From assembly GCA_026826555.1 (NCBI GenBank), contig JAKSZT010053887.1:63280167-63344166 (forward strand): DNA of 64,000 bases, in the 5' to 3' direction. Below are positions 27,191 to 43,660 of this stretch, in pieces. How positions within the stretch are numbered: the stretch's first letter is position 1; each line of letters begins with the position of its first letter. Both the position numbers and the translations under genes were made by a program. This stretch comes from Tolypeutes matacus (Eukaryota; Chordata; Mammalia; Cingulata; Chlamyphoridae). A model generated the notes under the pieces. The model was not told the DNA's origin and did not search any database. It was given only the letters and a program-made list of their open reading frames with translations.

Positions 27191-28532
27191 ATAAAGAATG
27201 AATTTGAAGAGATTATTTACAAATTAGTCTAAGAAGAGGTGGAATCTGATAAGTAAATTTATAAATGTGGAATGGCTGACTTCCAATATTTGAATTCGTT
27301 GACTGAGATATTAGCATTCTTCTCACCTCCCTACTTTCTGAGATATAACTTCTAAAGATCTGATACAAAATGGAAATAAAGGAAGCAACCTGCTTTATAT
27401 TGTGGGTTATAAAGAACAGTGACAACAAATAAATAAAATATAAACAGCAATTCAGTCAAATATCCTGATTCCTTGATAGCCAGTGGCATCGCTGCTGCTA
27501 TTTTTGCTTTCCGTTTTTGCTTAGTCCTAGGACTAGGGATGCATATGAATAACAACTAAAATGCCTGCCATTGTTGGGGGAACAAGAGGACAATTAAGGA
27601 TACAGCCTCACATCTCTTAGAATTGTCTCATTGACTGTGACAACTTCAGATGAGAGAAACAAAATGGACCCATGTATTCCTAAAAGGTTATTAACTCAGG
27701 AACATGAGGTGGAGCGTGCTCCCTTCCAATGCCCATCCACTCAGCTGCAGTTATTAGTACAATGCCGTCTCTACTCTGCAGACTGCCAGGGCTCTGTTAG
27801 GGGAGGTCAGGTTTGATGACAGACAGTGAGGAATAAACTGAAAACTTAGAGGGATTTGCTATCATCAAAATGTGGCATATAAATGTGATGCCAAAACTTG
27901 TTCCTGGCTTTTATCACTGATTAAAAAAAACAGCTTGCTAAAAATAAAGTTCCAGTCCTGTAGTCCAGCCACTTCCTTCTCCCACCAAGTGATGTTAAAA
28001 TGCACTTCTGTCTTATTAAACTTTGAAGTCTTTCACCTGCATGTTATTCTTGTATTCCAATATTTTCATAGTGAGAGTAGATGGTGCTTAATACCGTCTG
28101 CTGGTCTATAACATAGTCAGTCCTTGTTTTTCAACACACTGTTTTCCTGAAGACTGCACAATAAGGCATATTGCCATAAAATGAAATCTGGCTAGCAATA
28201 CAATGTTGTTGATTCACATTACCCGAGAAATTGTTAAATGAGCAGAGAAAGGTGATGAAAACTGATGAATAGGTATTTTTAGGGCTCAGTCAAGTTGGCA
28301 GAAAAGGGAGAGTGCAAAGTGATTGTTACAAGTTCCTGATCGGATGTGTGCTTTAGGTAAAAGTGGTGGGGCGGATGAGTAGATGCTTTGCAATGTGGGT
28401 GATGCCAGACTTTGAACAAGCAAGTTTTTTCTTTTGAACATGGCCTTATTTTATTTTGCTCATTTTTACTTCTATTAGGGAATACCCATGGAAAATTCCT
28501 AGCATATAATAGGTGACCAATAAATGCCTTTT

Positions 28533-28779
28533 TTTTTTTTTTTTTTTTTTATTATGGGTAAAAATCAAAATTCTCACAATACATACAAACATTTGCAAAA
28601 TGATATATAAATATATATGCATATATGTGTATTTGCTTACACAAATGTTGTTTATATATACACACATATATTTTAAGAGGTGCTTAGATTACCCAAAATA
28701 TTACACGGAACCCACTGGGATTCCCACATTGTCCACCTCCCACACCTCCCATCACATCCCTCACATATGGTGATTCTAG
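28533..28779 (-). mobile_element. 5'-truncated LINE-1-type 3' fragment, antisense
   Basis: On the minus strand the element ends '...gatttttacccataat' followed by a poly(A) of about 18 (seen here as T's). Duplications CAATAAATGCCTTTT at 28518-28532 and 28780-28794 fix both ends, so this is a 247-bp insertion. Its last 46 bases before the tail (28551-28596) are identical to the insertion at 55591-55636. An AATAAA overlaps the tail junction. I take it as the 3' UTR of a young xenarthran L1 subfamily or of a non-autonomous partner. Confidence 0.75.
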
Positions 28780-29139
28780 CAATAAATGCCTTTTGAATTG
28801 AAATAGTAAAATCCTTTACAGTCTTTAACCTTTTCATGAAGTACTATTGTCAAAAATTTCACTCAAGCTTAGAAAATTCTGTTTTCATGGCTTTGTCTTT
28901 AATGAATATAACCTAAATTCCTAAGCAATTATACGAGAGATTCACAAGTATTATTTAATTTGAAATTTCAATGTACATCTAAAAATCTGATAATTGTCTG
29001 GATTCAACATCATGGTTGGATGAAGGCAAGATATTAAATCTTTTTCTTAAGTTGCTTTGAATATGCAAAGTGCTATGAGCCCAGATAAAAAGATTAGGTA
29101 AATAAAGCTTAGGTAGCATAGTAATGCTAGCCAATTTTT

Positions 29140-29284
29140 AAACCAAAACTTTTATGGCTTATTCATTCTATGCCATGGTCTGTGCTAAGGGCTTCACAAA
29201 TACTAGTTTACTTAAACTTCATAACAACAGTTTGAGTTAGTTACTATGATTCTCTCTGTTTTACAGGTGAGGAAAGTGGGGCTT
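29140..29284 (+). repeat. MIR, left half (split)
   Basis: The run 'tgctaagggcttcacaaatactag' then 'cttcataacaacagtttgagttag', then 'gattctctctgttttacaggtgaggaaa' is a textbook MIR core. It stops at about 29284 and its 3' half appears at 29707-29815, after an LTR. Confidence 0.75.
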
Positions 29285-29706
29285 AAAGAATGATGGGGAT
29301 TGAACCTTTCATGTTCAAACCTTAATCCATGTTCCTTTGAGTGTGAATCCATTTGTAAATAGGACCTTTGAAGATGTTATTATTAGTTACAATAATTTGT
29401 GGCCAAATTGAATCAGAGTAGGTCTTAATCCATATAAGTGGAGGCCTTATAAAGAGAAGAAGTTCAGACATAATCTGTAGAAGCCAGAAGTCAGAAGAAG
29501 AAGAAACCAGAAGTCAGAAGAAGCCAGAGGGGAGACAGTGATGGAGGACTGCCATCACCAGAATGCTATCTATTCTGGGAGAAACCATGGCCTTGCAGAA
29601 ACCTTGCTTTGGAACATCTAGCTTTCAAAACTGTGTAACAAGAAATGGTGGTTGTTTAAGCCAACCCACATGTGGTATTTGTCATAGCAGCTCTGGCAGA
29701 CTAAGA
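29285..29706 (+). mobile_element. MaLR-like LTR inserted in a MIR
   Basis: It carries 'catttgtaaataggacctttgaagatg', 'ataagtggaggccttataaagagaag', 'tagctttcaaaactgtgtaacaagaaatgg' and 'gtcatagcagctctggcagactaagaca', the standard order and 3' end of a MaLR LTR on the plus strand. A purine-rich inner part has three or four imperfect copies of 'gaagccagaagtcagaaga' (29480-29530). The 5' boundary is approximate. Confidence 0.65.
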
Positions 29707-29815
29707 CAGAGAAGATAAGTATTGTGTCCAAGGTCACATGACTAGTTAGTGGGCAGCTGACATTCAAACTCAGGCATCCCAGCTCCAGACCCAGTGCTCT
29801 TAACCACTTTGCATA
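29707..29815 (+). repeat. MIR, right half (split)
   Basis: 'ccaaggtcacatgactagttagtgggcagctgacattcaaactcaggc' continues the MIR interrupted at 29284, in the same orientation, ending with 'cccagtgctcttaaccac'. Confidence 0.75.
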
Positions 29816-29842
29816 TTGCACAAACAAAATCAAATAGAAACA

Positions 29843-29919
29843 GTGGAACAGGTGTATCTAAGTGGTTGAGCACGCGCTTCACATGTACGAGGGCCTGGGT
29901 TCACCGTACCTCCTAAAAA
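29843..29919 (+). mobile_element. Short tRNA-like SINE
   Basis: This copy of about 77 bp has a tRNA-like promoter, 'tatctaagtggttgagcacgcg' (A-box region) and 'gggttcaccgtacc' (B-box region), and ends TCCTAAAAAA. A 17-bp duplication (AAAATCAAATAGAAACA) lies at 29826-29842 and 29920-29936. The same head is present at 45512-45600. Confidence 0.85.
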
Positions 29920-30199
29920 AAAATCAAATAGAAACACAAGTCAGGTATTGGAAGTGACAAAGTGTTAGATCACATTATTTCAAAGATGCAAGTCATTTGT
30001 CCCAGAAAACACACTTTGGTTTAACAATGGTAATTAAAGTTTTAGCTACTTTTAATTTCTCTCAGAGAAAATATGTAGCAAAAAATATAGTTTTACATCA
30101 TTTAAGAAAATTTCTGATTCAGGGTTAAAACTTCAGAAAAAAAGAGCTAGAAGAAATCACATGCTCACAGACATTTCTTTGCTGACATGTAAATGTTGC

Positions 30200-30970
30200 T
30201 GAATGGTGGTCATTTTTTTAACCCCTTCTCTCTTTTTCACCTCCCTCACTTCTGTCTTAGGTGAAACTCTCTTACCTGGACTATTACAGCAGCCTTCAAA
30301 TGGTCTTTCCACAACTCCAGTTTGTCTGCCACTCTGCTGCCCGAGTTATCTTCATAAACAAAAACACACTATGTCACTCTTACCCTTATTAAGAACAATA
30401 AGATTGTCCTTGATTTTATTTAGGGTCATAGACCCCACTGATAATCCAGGGAAAGCTATGGACCTTCTCCTAGCAAAATATGCCTTATACACATTACTAA
30501 GTATTGTCTGGCGTTCTTACAAGGGTTTTAAAAATTCTGTCTCCAACTTGTCTCCTATCCCACAATTTATCCCATAAAATATACTGTACTTTGATTGCAC
30601 TAAACTTCTTATTATTTCTTATGCTTGGGCTATTCTTCTGGTCCTCTTATTTTCTTGGCAAACTCTTAACCATCTTTGGTATTATGCTGCAATAGAGAAA
30701 GATCATATGATGTGGCTGGCATAGACAGCCCAGGATTCAAACCTGGTTATATAAGTTTGGGAATGCTCCTTAGCTGATTAGAATCTCAATTCCATCACCA
30801 GTAAGATGAAGATGATAACATTTTTTATTTTACAGATTTTTTGTAAAGATCAATTGAGATAATGAGTGTAAAGGGCTCAGCACTCAATAAATATGTGTTT
30901 TCATTTTCAATCCCAGATCATTTATCACCTTCTCTGTGAATCCTGACTTGACATCCCACTTCCTGTCTAC
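30200..30970 (+). repeat. L2 and MIR cluster
   Basis: An L2-like segment ('cttacctggactattacagcagccttcaaatggtc', 'ctgctgcccgagttatcttcata') occupies 30200-30690. A MIR follows (30700-30895; 'aaacctggttatataagtttggg', ending 'cactcaataaatatgtg'), then a second L2-like piece ('ccttctctgtgaatcctgacttgac') to about 30970. All are ancient and diverged. Open frames inside them are not genes. Confidence 0.65.
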
Positions 30971-32372
30971 TACCTCCCAATCCAGGTAGAGAAGTTCAGG
31001 TTTTCCTTTCTGGGCTCCCACTACACCCAGGGATGATAGCTCTAAACTTGTAAGACTGTTCAGCATTTATCTGTTTTTGTTTGTTTCTCCATCTAGACCA
31101 GTCGTTACTAACACAGGGTGCACATTTGAATAACCTGTGGTGCTCTTAAAAAATACTTCTGCTTAAAAAAAATAACCTTGCTTGGCCCAGTTGTATCAGT
31201 CTCTGGTGTGGTAGGCCTTGGTGGTTTTAAAGCTCTCCAAGTGATTTTAATGTACAGCTTGCACTGTAGCCTTTTCAAGCAGGGATTCATCAGGGAAGCC
31301 CCAACTGCTACTGTGGAGGCTGGCACAGAGTGGACGGACGCACAAGAAGTGCCTGTAGAATGAATTTATAGCACCACTGCCAGCTCTCCAGGGTTCTGAA
31401 TATTCATTTAATAAACTTCAACCTGTTTGATTATGAAAATGTGACATTCAATTTTAATATATTCTTAATAAAATTTACATCAGTGGTAATCAATAGCTAA
31501 GCAGATAAAGAAATCTTTAAGTTTTCCAAAAATCTAGGTATGTTTCAGGTGACCTGCTATTTATACATTTATGTGTTTAATTCTCTTTTTTTTCCCTTTC
31601 ATTCTTTGAGTCCCAAGGACATTTTAGCTATGTGGTTTTAAACTATCAATCACTGAAAGTTTCCTAAATACCTAGAGCTGAAATTAGTAGTCTATTTGCC
31701 ACTATAAAATTTCTCATTGTTGGACTCCTATTCCTTCTAGCATTTATTTTGTTGCCTTCTTCTTGAAGTATCTATGCAGATTTAAATTTAACCTTTTGTG
31801 TTATCTGTTTTAGTGACCCATCGATAATTGTGTTTAGCTGTAAAAAATATATATATACTCAATACCTTGAAAGAAAAGAAACCAAGGGACTAACAGTAAT
31901 AAAAGCAATAGCTCTAGCAATTTGTTGAAAATTAATTTTTCCCATAATGGCTGATATTGCTTCTTTTTGGAATTCCAAAGGAAGCTTATATATACATAAA
32001 GTGTCTATTTTCAGATAGTAAACAATGTCAGAGCACCATGACTAGAAAATAAGCTTTCTCATCTTAATGAGAAAGATTTATCAGTTTATTTTCAGTTGGA
32101 TTTGATTTCAGGATAGCTTCTAGATACTGAACTATAGGAAAGTAGACACCTATTTTCTCTGAGAAAGAGAATCATGACTTCATTACCTCAGGTTTGGCCT
32201 AGAGATTGGAATGTTATCAGCTTAAAAAAAAAAGAAAATAAATTACTAAAGTATCTGTAACTTTTGAGGAGCCTCAGCAGTGAAAATGCACAGGCTGTGT
32301 ATTTTTATTTAAATAAAAAAGGTTGGAGTCTGGGACTATATTTAATTTCTCTATAACGCTATTTTCTCTTAG

Positions 32373-36000
<3,628 letters not shown>

Positions 36001-37717
36001 TGAATCAAAATCTAAGAGGAAAAAGAACATAGAAATCTCGCCTGATTCTGAGTCATTAACCCACTGGTGACCTAGATGAATGAAACTAATTGGAGTTGAC
36101 TGAATAAAACATTGTGAGGCCACGTATCATGAGGACCTTTGAGAAGTGTTCTAAGGACTTTCTTCTGGCTTTGGGAATTTGCCTATTTCTTTCACCATTC
36201 CAGATAGGGACATAATACCACTTCCTGAGTATTAACTCCAAAAGATCCCCAAATTTTATCATTAATACTGTGTAAATTTCATTTCTCCAAACTGTAAAGG
36301 AAATGTGTTCCTTCATTTCTTGTTTCTTATTTTAAACTGCAGCACAAGAGGGAAACAGTCCACTGAATTCTGGGTTGGCACCTCCTTCATGTCAGTGTGG
36401 AGAATGGCCTTTCACAGCCCACTTAAGTGTTCTCAAGGAGAAATTCTTCCTTTTCATTATAAAGAAAAGTACTTTTTCTTCCCTTTTTCCTGAGAGAACA
36501 AAGGGATCATAAATAGGGCCTTTTTCTATGGCATTGCATGAGCACTAGGAATATTAAAGTGTGAGATGTTTGGAAAATATATTGCCCATAAATTCAACAG
36601 TTCACAAAATATTGTTCTAATAGGTAATTTGCCCAACATTAGTCACTGTAGAATTATGATCTTAATAGTTTGAAGCTGGATTAAATCAGAGTTTATACCA
36701 GAAAACTGGCAGTATATTTTTGGGGATTTTTTATGAAACACAAAAAGACTTTACTTCAAATGCAAATGTGCAAATACAAACTAGCAATCATAGTGCCACT
36801 CACAGCTTAGTTTTCAGGGATAGTTTGAATAAAAAGAAAGAAAGGACAGTTCAAATTATTCTGCTTGATATTAAGAACTAATTCTATTGCTCTCGCCTTT
36901 GAAAAACAAGACTTCTTCACATCCCTGGGAGCAAGCATGATCCATTAACAACTCTTAACCACTTTAACAGTATATAGCCTAATGATCTCTATAATTAGGC
37001 CACGGCAACGAATAAGTTTAATTCTCTAATATAATAGCAGGTTAGATGTGTGGTATCCAGATGATCCAATTTAAATTTGGAGCATTACATAGAAGAATTT
37101 TAAAAATTATTCAGTGTAAGTCAAAAGGTGGCAGTATCATTTTCTTAATTATTGTTTAGATATCCATGGTTAGAACGTAGCATAAAATATAAGGTTTTTG
37201 ATTGTTTAAAAGGGAAAATTTAAACTAGTAGATGCTCAGAGTGATCTGAAAATGCTTTAAAGGAACACCATGCCAGATTTTCTCACCTATATTTGTGGGG
37301 ATCACTTTCTATAAGTCTTGGGATGGAAGCTTTGGGAAGATAGGAAAGAGAGTAGGAAAAGTTATCACTTCCCCCATCCTCCTCCTCCGTTTCCATCTTC
37401 CACAAGGTTGTCAGGATTTGGATCTCTTAGAACTGAAAGTTGAATTAATACATTCTCACTTATATTATTTCACTTTTATAGTCATGGATGTAAAAATTAT
37501 GTTTGCCAAGTCAAAGTCTTTATGTAAGGATGGGCTTTGCAGGATCTAACATAGGGATACTTTTACCAGGAGGCATTTAACAAAAAGGGCAAAAGGGCAG
37601 ATCAAGTTTTGGTTTAGTTGGGGAAGGAAGGACCATTAAGCCAATTCCAAGGTAGTTTAGTGATTAGGGAAGAAATAACTGGAAGATTGACAGTCAGCTT
37701 ATGAAGCTTTCTTAATA

Positions 37718-37746
37718 AGAAAAACAAAACAAAACAAAACAAAACA
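37718..37746. repeat. (AAAAC)n microsatellite
   Basis: About six pentamers of AAAAC follow 'aataagaaa', ending at 'agagtgatgctgctg'. Confidence 0.9.
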
Positions 37747-38059
37747 GAGTGATGCTGCTGCTTTTGCTAACTTAAGCTGTAGCTTTACTTTCAGGCTCTA
37801 TCTACATGATGAGATTGGTTTGATAATTTTGCCTAGTATATCACAGATATTATATTTATTGAGTGTGGTACCTAAATATACCATCTGATTTATATTTTAT
37901 TTGGAAGAGCTGGTATTTATAGTGCTGTATACTGTTTAGTGCTTTACATGCTTTATCTTAAAATTTAATCCTTACTGTCATCTTGGAAGGTAGGAAGTAA
38001 TTTACAGATACGTCAAATTTCTATCTTTAGCTTTTATCTCTCTGTTAAGCTCACTTATC

Positions 38060-38880
38060 CATTTGCTTGCTGGATGTGGCTGACTGCAATACCAAATTCT
38101 ACATGTTCTAAACAGAATTCATTATTTACTCTCATCCATAAAACCTGCTTCTTTTCTTAGAACCAGAGCCTAAGGTAATGTCCAGAGACCCGAACATTCG
38201 TCTCAGTTCTCCCTTCTCACGTGAGTTCACAACCAAATAGTCACTAAACCCTATCTATTATATTTCTTAGATATTTCTGACACATGTTCCAATTGCTACT
38301 ATAACTGTGCTATTCGGAGCATCATTTCTATCTGGATCAATGCCATGGCCTCCTAATTTGTCCTTTCCTCAGTAATGCCCATCCCGTGCCAGATTCTGCA
38401 CACTTTAGCAACAATGATTTCTTTCTTAACAGCCTGTCCATGTCATTTCCTCGTTTAGAATTTTTCAGGGCTGTCTACAAAATAAATCTAAGCACCCCAT
38501 GACCAGGATCTATAGTCTAGTCATTTCCACCCCCCATTCTTGTGTAGAATTCTAACCTCTATCAAAAGCAAACTGCTGACAAGGTATTTACAAACTGTAC
38601 TGTTCCATGTCCCCATGCTTTTCTGCATGCTATCGCCTTATCTTGAAATCCTTCTCCAAACCTTTAAAAACAATCTGGTTAACATTTATTCTTATTTCAT
38701 GACTTGTTCAGTCTCTCTTAATACCCAGGTTGGAAATATGCCCCATTTTTGTCTTGTGCTTTCCTTGCACCCTGCATTTATAATATCTAATTTAGCACTA
38801 TCTATATAGCTGGTGTCTAGTGCTTATTAGATATTCAATGATGTTTGTTGAGTAAGTTAATGTTTGTTGAATAGACAAAT
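38060..38880 (+). repeat. LINE-2-like fragment
   Basis: 'ccaattgctactataactgtgctattcggag', 'atggcctcctaatttgtcctttcctcag' and 'ccaggatctatagtctagtcatttcc' are in L2 order, and the end 'gatattcaatgatgtttgttgagtaa' is the usual L2 3' terminus. The open frame at 38540-38809 is inside it and is not a gene. Confidence 0.65.
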
Positions 38881-38953
38881 AAAAAGAATTGGAGAGATTA
38901 ATTATCCATGTGACACTCCTAGTAAGAAGAAAGCAGAGTGGATGCAGAAATCT

Positions 38954-38956
<3 letters not shown>

Positions 38957-38987
<31 letters not shown>

Positions 38988-39130
38988 AAAGGCAAGTATT
39001 CTCTATCCTATTTTACAAGAGAGGAATCCAAGGCTTGAAGAGGTTGGGTAGCCTGGTCAAGGTGACAAAGCTAGTAGGCAACTGAGTTAGGAGCCTATGC
39101 CAAATTCCGTGCTCTTCACTACTCCTGAGT
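38957..39130 (+). repeat. Poly(T) tract and MIR 3' part
   Basis: About 26 T's (38957-38982) precede 'ctatcctattttacaagagaggaatccaaggcttgaag' and 'ggtgacaaagctagtaggcaactgag', the MIR 3' half. The poly(T) may be the antisense tail of a very short insertion, but no duplication is evident. Confidence 0.6.
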
Positions 39131-41479
39131 TGACTAGTTATAAATGGAGCCATTAAATCATGGGAGAACAATTATATTTTTTAAAGCAGTAATTTAATGG
39201 AGTGGGTTGTCATTTCACTCAAAACTATTGAATCAGTTTTGTGCATATGAAGAAACACAAGTTAACAATGCCTTAAAATTTTAGACTACCATTATTGTTC
39301 CCCTTTCTTTCTATGAATAGTCTAAAACTGTAACTATGTGTAAAGCAATGATTTAGATACTATGGCAGACTGAATATGTATAACCATGATTCTTGCTCTC
39401 AAGGGTATCACAATCTAATTGGGGAGGTCAACATACATAAGGTGGGATATGGTAAATTCCCCTGTAAAATGGTCCTAAGCAATTCGGAATTTGAGAGGCT
39501 GCGTTGGCTGTTTAGTAATATGATCATTCATATCTAGAGAATATTTTTGACAGGAAAAAAGAAATCCCAAATTCAAAATTGTTAGAAATGTTTTTCTTAT
39601 TATTATAAGCAAAATATACTTAGTGGTAAAGTTGAGAATTGACATAGACTCAATTCAAAAATACCTGGTTGAATAGAACTAGCATAATTGGATTTTTTTC
39701 CCTTCAAAGAGGAGACAAATCTTTGGTCATATTTACATAGGTAAGGTTAAGTGCATAGGTGATTACTTTGCATTTGTTCAAAGTAGACATAGATTATGTA
39801 AAGTTCTGATAAATTGAATATTCACGATGGTTTGTTTAAGATTTTATCTCCTGTGTTAAAATTCTATGATTCTAAACTTTTAACTCTCTCTAAAAATAGA
39901 CAGACTCTGGATCTCCCCAACTTTATTTCTCTCTATTCTGATTCTCATCTCTTTCTGAAGGTCCTATCGCTATAAAAATCCTGACATATACAAAATAGGA
40001 AAAAAAGAATCTTTCATATAATTTGAAATGATTCTGAAAATATTTTTGGCAGTAACATCCTTCACAGTGCTTTGTAAAAAGAAGATATTCAATAAACAGT
40101 TGTTGAAATAGTTTTATTTTTAAAAGTCTTTTTTAGTGAAATGATATTAGGGATTTGAAGTTTCTAAAGAATGAAACCTATCCATCACAAGATATTAAAT
40201 TCTTAATAATTGCCTTAGTAAGGGTTTGTAGTTCTATATAACTCAACTGGTTTCTATTATTAGGGTGAGAATGAGAACAGAAATTTCCAATGTTTTGACT
40301 TATTCTAGAATTACCATGTTGGAGGAAGGAGGGAACAGGTATGTTTTGAAATTCACAAATAATCCTTAAATCTATTTTTGTAATGGTCTAAAATTTGACT
40401 TCACAAATTTTAGGAAAAGGAAGATAGAAAAATAAATAAAAAAGAACTTATTTCTATCTAACTCTTTCTCTGCCTTTGGGAAGCTCCTTTTAAGCCTGAA
40501 AAGCAATGGCTTGAGCAAGAAAAGGAATTAACAAGACTTTTAATAATTAGGCTAACATCACAGGAACAATTAATCCCTAAGGGACAAATAGTTCACTGTG
40601 TTCTCTTCATGACAATTTCTACATGGTAAATGTTGGTCAAAAATTATTTTCTTAGCTCTCCCTAGACGATATGTCCCTCCCACTACTTTTTTTCACTTGA
40701 TAGGTAAACTAATTTTGTTCTCACAGAAGTGGTGATCATATCTAAATTCTGGGAGAGAAGTGATTGTCTTCACAAGATGACACAGTGGCTCAGCAGCAGT
40801 CCTCTCAGGATTTCTGCGTGAGGCACAGAATGGAACAAGGGTCCAGTAAACTTATTCAATGTCAGAGAGAACAAGTCTCTAAGACTCTGAGTCTTAGAAT
40901 TGGCTCATTCTGTGCTTTAATTTTACTCTTGGAAAAAGTACAAACTTAGAGAAAAGTTACCTTTGAAGTGAATAAAATAAGAAATACGATATATATTCTT
41001 AAGGTATTTTAAGGATAACTGTCATTTCAAATGAAAGTTTCAGGTTTGATTTTAAGGGAAAGGTGGTAGCTAGTTTCTCAACATTTTGACGCATAAAGTC
41101 AAATATCAGAAGGGCTACTTTTTATACCATTTTATGTGCCTTTAGTTTGTACTTTGGAATATATCTAGTTAATATTGGCAAAAAGACATTTGACATTGAA
41201 TTTTGGCTAAGAAGTAATAGAAGAGATATAGGATTGACCTCTTCCCTACCAGCCCCACTCCATATTCTCCATCCACAAAGTTTAATTTCTGCAACTAAAT
41301 TTACCAATGATAAAGAGAAAATTAAAAATATAAACATATAAGGCTATCATGAGATTTAATTGCAATTTCAGAACTGCAAATTGCCATATTTATATTATCT
41401 TACCGGTGTCAGCCTCATATTAATAATGTTATTAAAATAACATTAATATTAAAATTAACAATTAATTTTTAGTTGAATA

Positions 41480-43156
41480 ATTCACACATTGATTCAGTAA
41501 ATATTTCTTAAATGCCAATTATGTGCTGGGTATTATTTTAGGCACTGGAGATGCAGAAAGGAAGGAAATAAAGTTCCTGCTAGAATTTAGTTTATGTTAG
41601 GAGAGACAGAAAAAAAACAGACAAATAATATAGAACACAATGTTACATTATAAAGAAAAATAAAGTAGGGTGAGGGATGAGAGACTGAAAGGAGACTCTT
41701 TTTAGATAAGGTGGTCGGGGAAGGCTTACTTGAGAAGGTGATATTTGAGTAGAGAATTTGGCATTCATTCATTTGACAAATATTTAGTGGATATCTAATA
41801 TGTGTATGTCACTGCTTGCTACTGGGTGGTTACAGAATAAGACAAGATCTCTGATTTCTAAGAATTTATAATGTAATAGAGTAGCAGAGACAATTTAATA
41901 TTAAATATTATAAATAAAATGTGAATGATGTAAGAGGTCAAAAGAGGGAAACATTTCCACTTTAGTTATTGGAGAAGTCTACCAATACAAGAAAGATCTT
42001 GGAGAAAGGGTCTGTGAATAGGTCGATTTGGATCTGTGTGTGAAATGAAATCTATTGGAGGATAAAAGAATACACCATGAGTGAAATGAAATGACTAGAA
42101 ATGTAAGGGGTGCTTAGAGAGCAAGATGAATATTTTTGGGTTGGATGAGAAGGTGTGCTTCTGAAACAGCCTCTGAATATCACTGAAAACTCAAAACAGC
42201 TCTTGCAAGCAAAAAATTTACTTGAAACTTTGTATTCTCTAATTAAAATTGAGGCAAAATTTTGCATTCTTCATTCATCTATCTTTACTTTAATATAACA
42301 ATATTTCCCCAAAACTCTTTGAGCAAAATTCACACTTAGGAAGGTATATCATATTTACAAGTACTCCTGCCATGTATTTAGTTGGACACGCAAATCTTGG
42401 TTTGAAAAACAAGGATGGAGGAATAACAAGAATAAATCTGATAAAGTAGGCTGGACCCATATATTATTGGGTTTGACTAGCAGGCTCAAGCATTTGAATT
42501 TTGTCATGTAGGAAATGGAAAACTAGTAAATGTTTTTTTCAAATAAGGCATTAATCTTATCTTTGGTCAACTGTTTATTTTCCCTAGAATGCCTTTCTAA
42601 TCTAAATTCTACTTATCTTTTATGGTCTAGTTCAAATACCATTTCATCTTAAGCCTTCTGTGATTTCTGCACCTGGCTTTCCATGGCAATTGATTGGTAA
42701 TTCCTTGGCCCTTTTACCTAGAATTTTTACCTAGAATTCTAGTCATATTATGCTCGTGGCTCTATCCCCTGCAGCACCAGGAACAGGAATTTCAAAATAG
42801 AAAATAAGAAACGCTTGTAGAATAAATAAATGATCAGATTCCTAGACAGAATAATTACTTAGTGGCAGAATGAAGAATGTATTAGAAGGGGTTAGATTAG
42901 AGGCAGTGAAATTGGTTAGGAAGCTGTTACAATTATTAAACCACGCGGTAGTAAGCACTGAACCAGGAAGTTGCCACTGGTTAAGACAAGAATGAAATGT
43001 GCACACTATTGTGGAGGTAGAATCTATACTTTTATGGTTTGACTGGGAAAGAGAAAGACATCTGGGAGGCTGGAACATTGATCTCGTAACAAATTAGGAA
43101 ATTCAGGATGGAAGGCTGTTGTGGAGGGAAGATGGAAAATTTGCAATTTGGATATA
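41480..43156. repeat. Ancient interspersed repeat body, family uncertain
   Basis: 'ttcagtaaatatttcttaaatgccaattatgtgctgggtattattttaggcactgg' and, 280 bp later, 'ttcattcatttgacaaatatttagtgg' are the known 'tattgagcacctactatgtgccaggcactg' type of old mammalian repeat. Downstream parts ('gaggcagtgaaattggttaggaagctgttacaattatt') continue the same old sequence. An L2 3' piece (42550-42700) interrupts it. I cannot name the family with confidence. Confidence 0.4.
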
Positions 43157-43169
43157 AGATTGGATGCTG

Positions 43170-43660
43170 GGAAATGGATATGGTTCAAGCGATTGGGCTC
43201 CCATCTACCATATAGGAGGTCCAGGGTTTGATCCCCAGTATCTCTTGGTAAAAGGCAAACTGGCCTGCATGGCGAGCTGGCCCGGGCGGAGAACTAGCCC
43301 ATGCAGTGCTGGCCTGTGCAGGAGTACTGGCTCGCACAGGAGTGCTGGCCCACACAGGAGTGCTGGCCCATGTAGGAGTGCTGGCCCACATGGAGAGATG
43401 GCGCAGCAAGATGACGCAACAAAAAGAGACACAGAGGAAAGACAATAAGAGACGCAGCAGACCAGAGAGCTGAGGTGGCATAAGAGATTGAACACCTCTC
43501 TCCCACTCCGGAAGGTCTCAGGATTGGTTCCCGGTGCCACCTAAAGAGAAGACAGGCAGACATGGGAGAACACACAGAGAGCAAACAGTGAGCACAAAAC
43601 AATGGGGTGTGTGTGGGGGAGAGAAATAAATAAATAAATAACAAATCTTTTTTAAAAAAA
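43170..43660 (+). mobile_element. DAS-type composite SINE, sense orientation
   Basis: It begins 'gaaatggatatggttcaagcgattgggctcccatctacc' (tRNA-like A-box part) and 'ggtccagggtttgatcccc' (B-box part). Next come a tandem array of 18-bp units (43285-43400), 'aagatgacgcaacaaaaagagacacagaggaaag', a second tRNA-like module ('ctgaggtggcataagagattgaacacctctctcccac'), and a tail of TAAATAAATAA. Imperfect duplications lie at 43157-43169 and 43661-43673 (3 mismatches). It is the only composite copy in the window that reads with the host gene. Frames on both strands are by-products. Confidence 0.9.

Noticed and set aside
43285..43400. Repeat-protein gene or CRISPR-like array (both strands open)
   Set aside because: It is an 18-bp minisatellite inside a SINE; both-strand openness follows from repeat composition.
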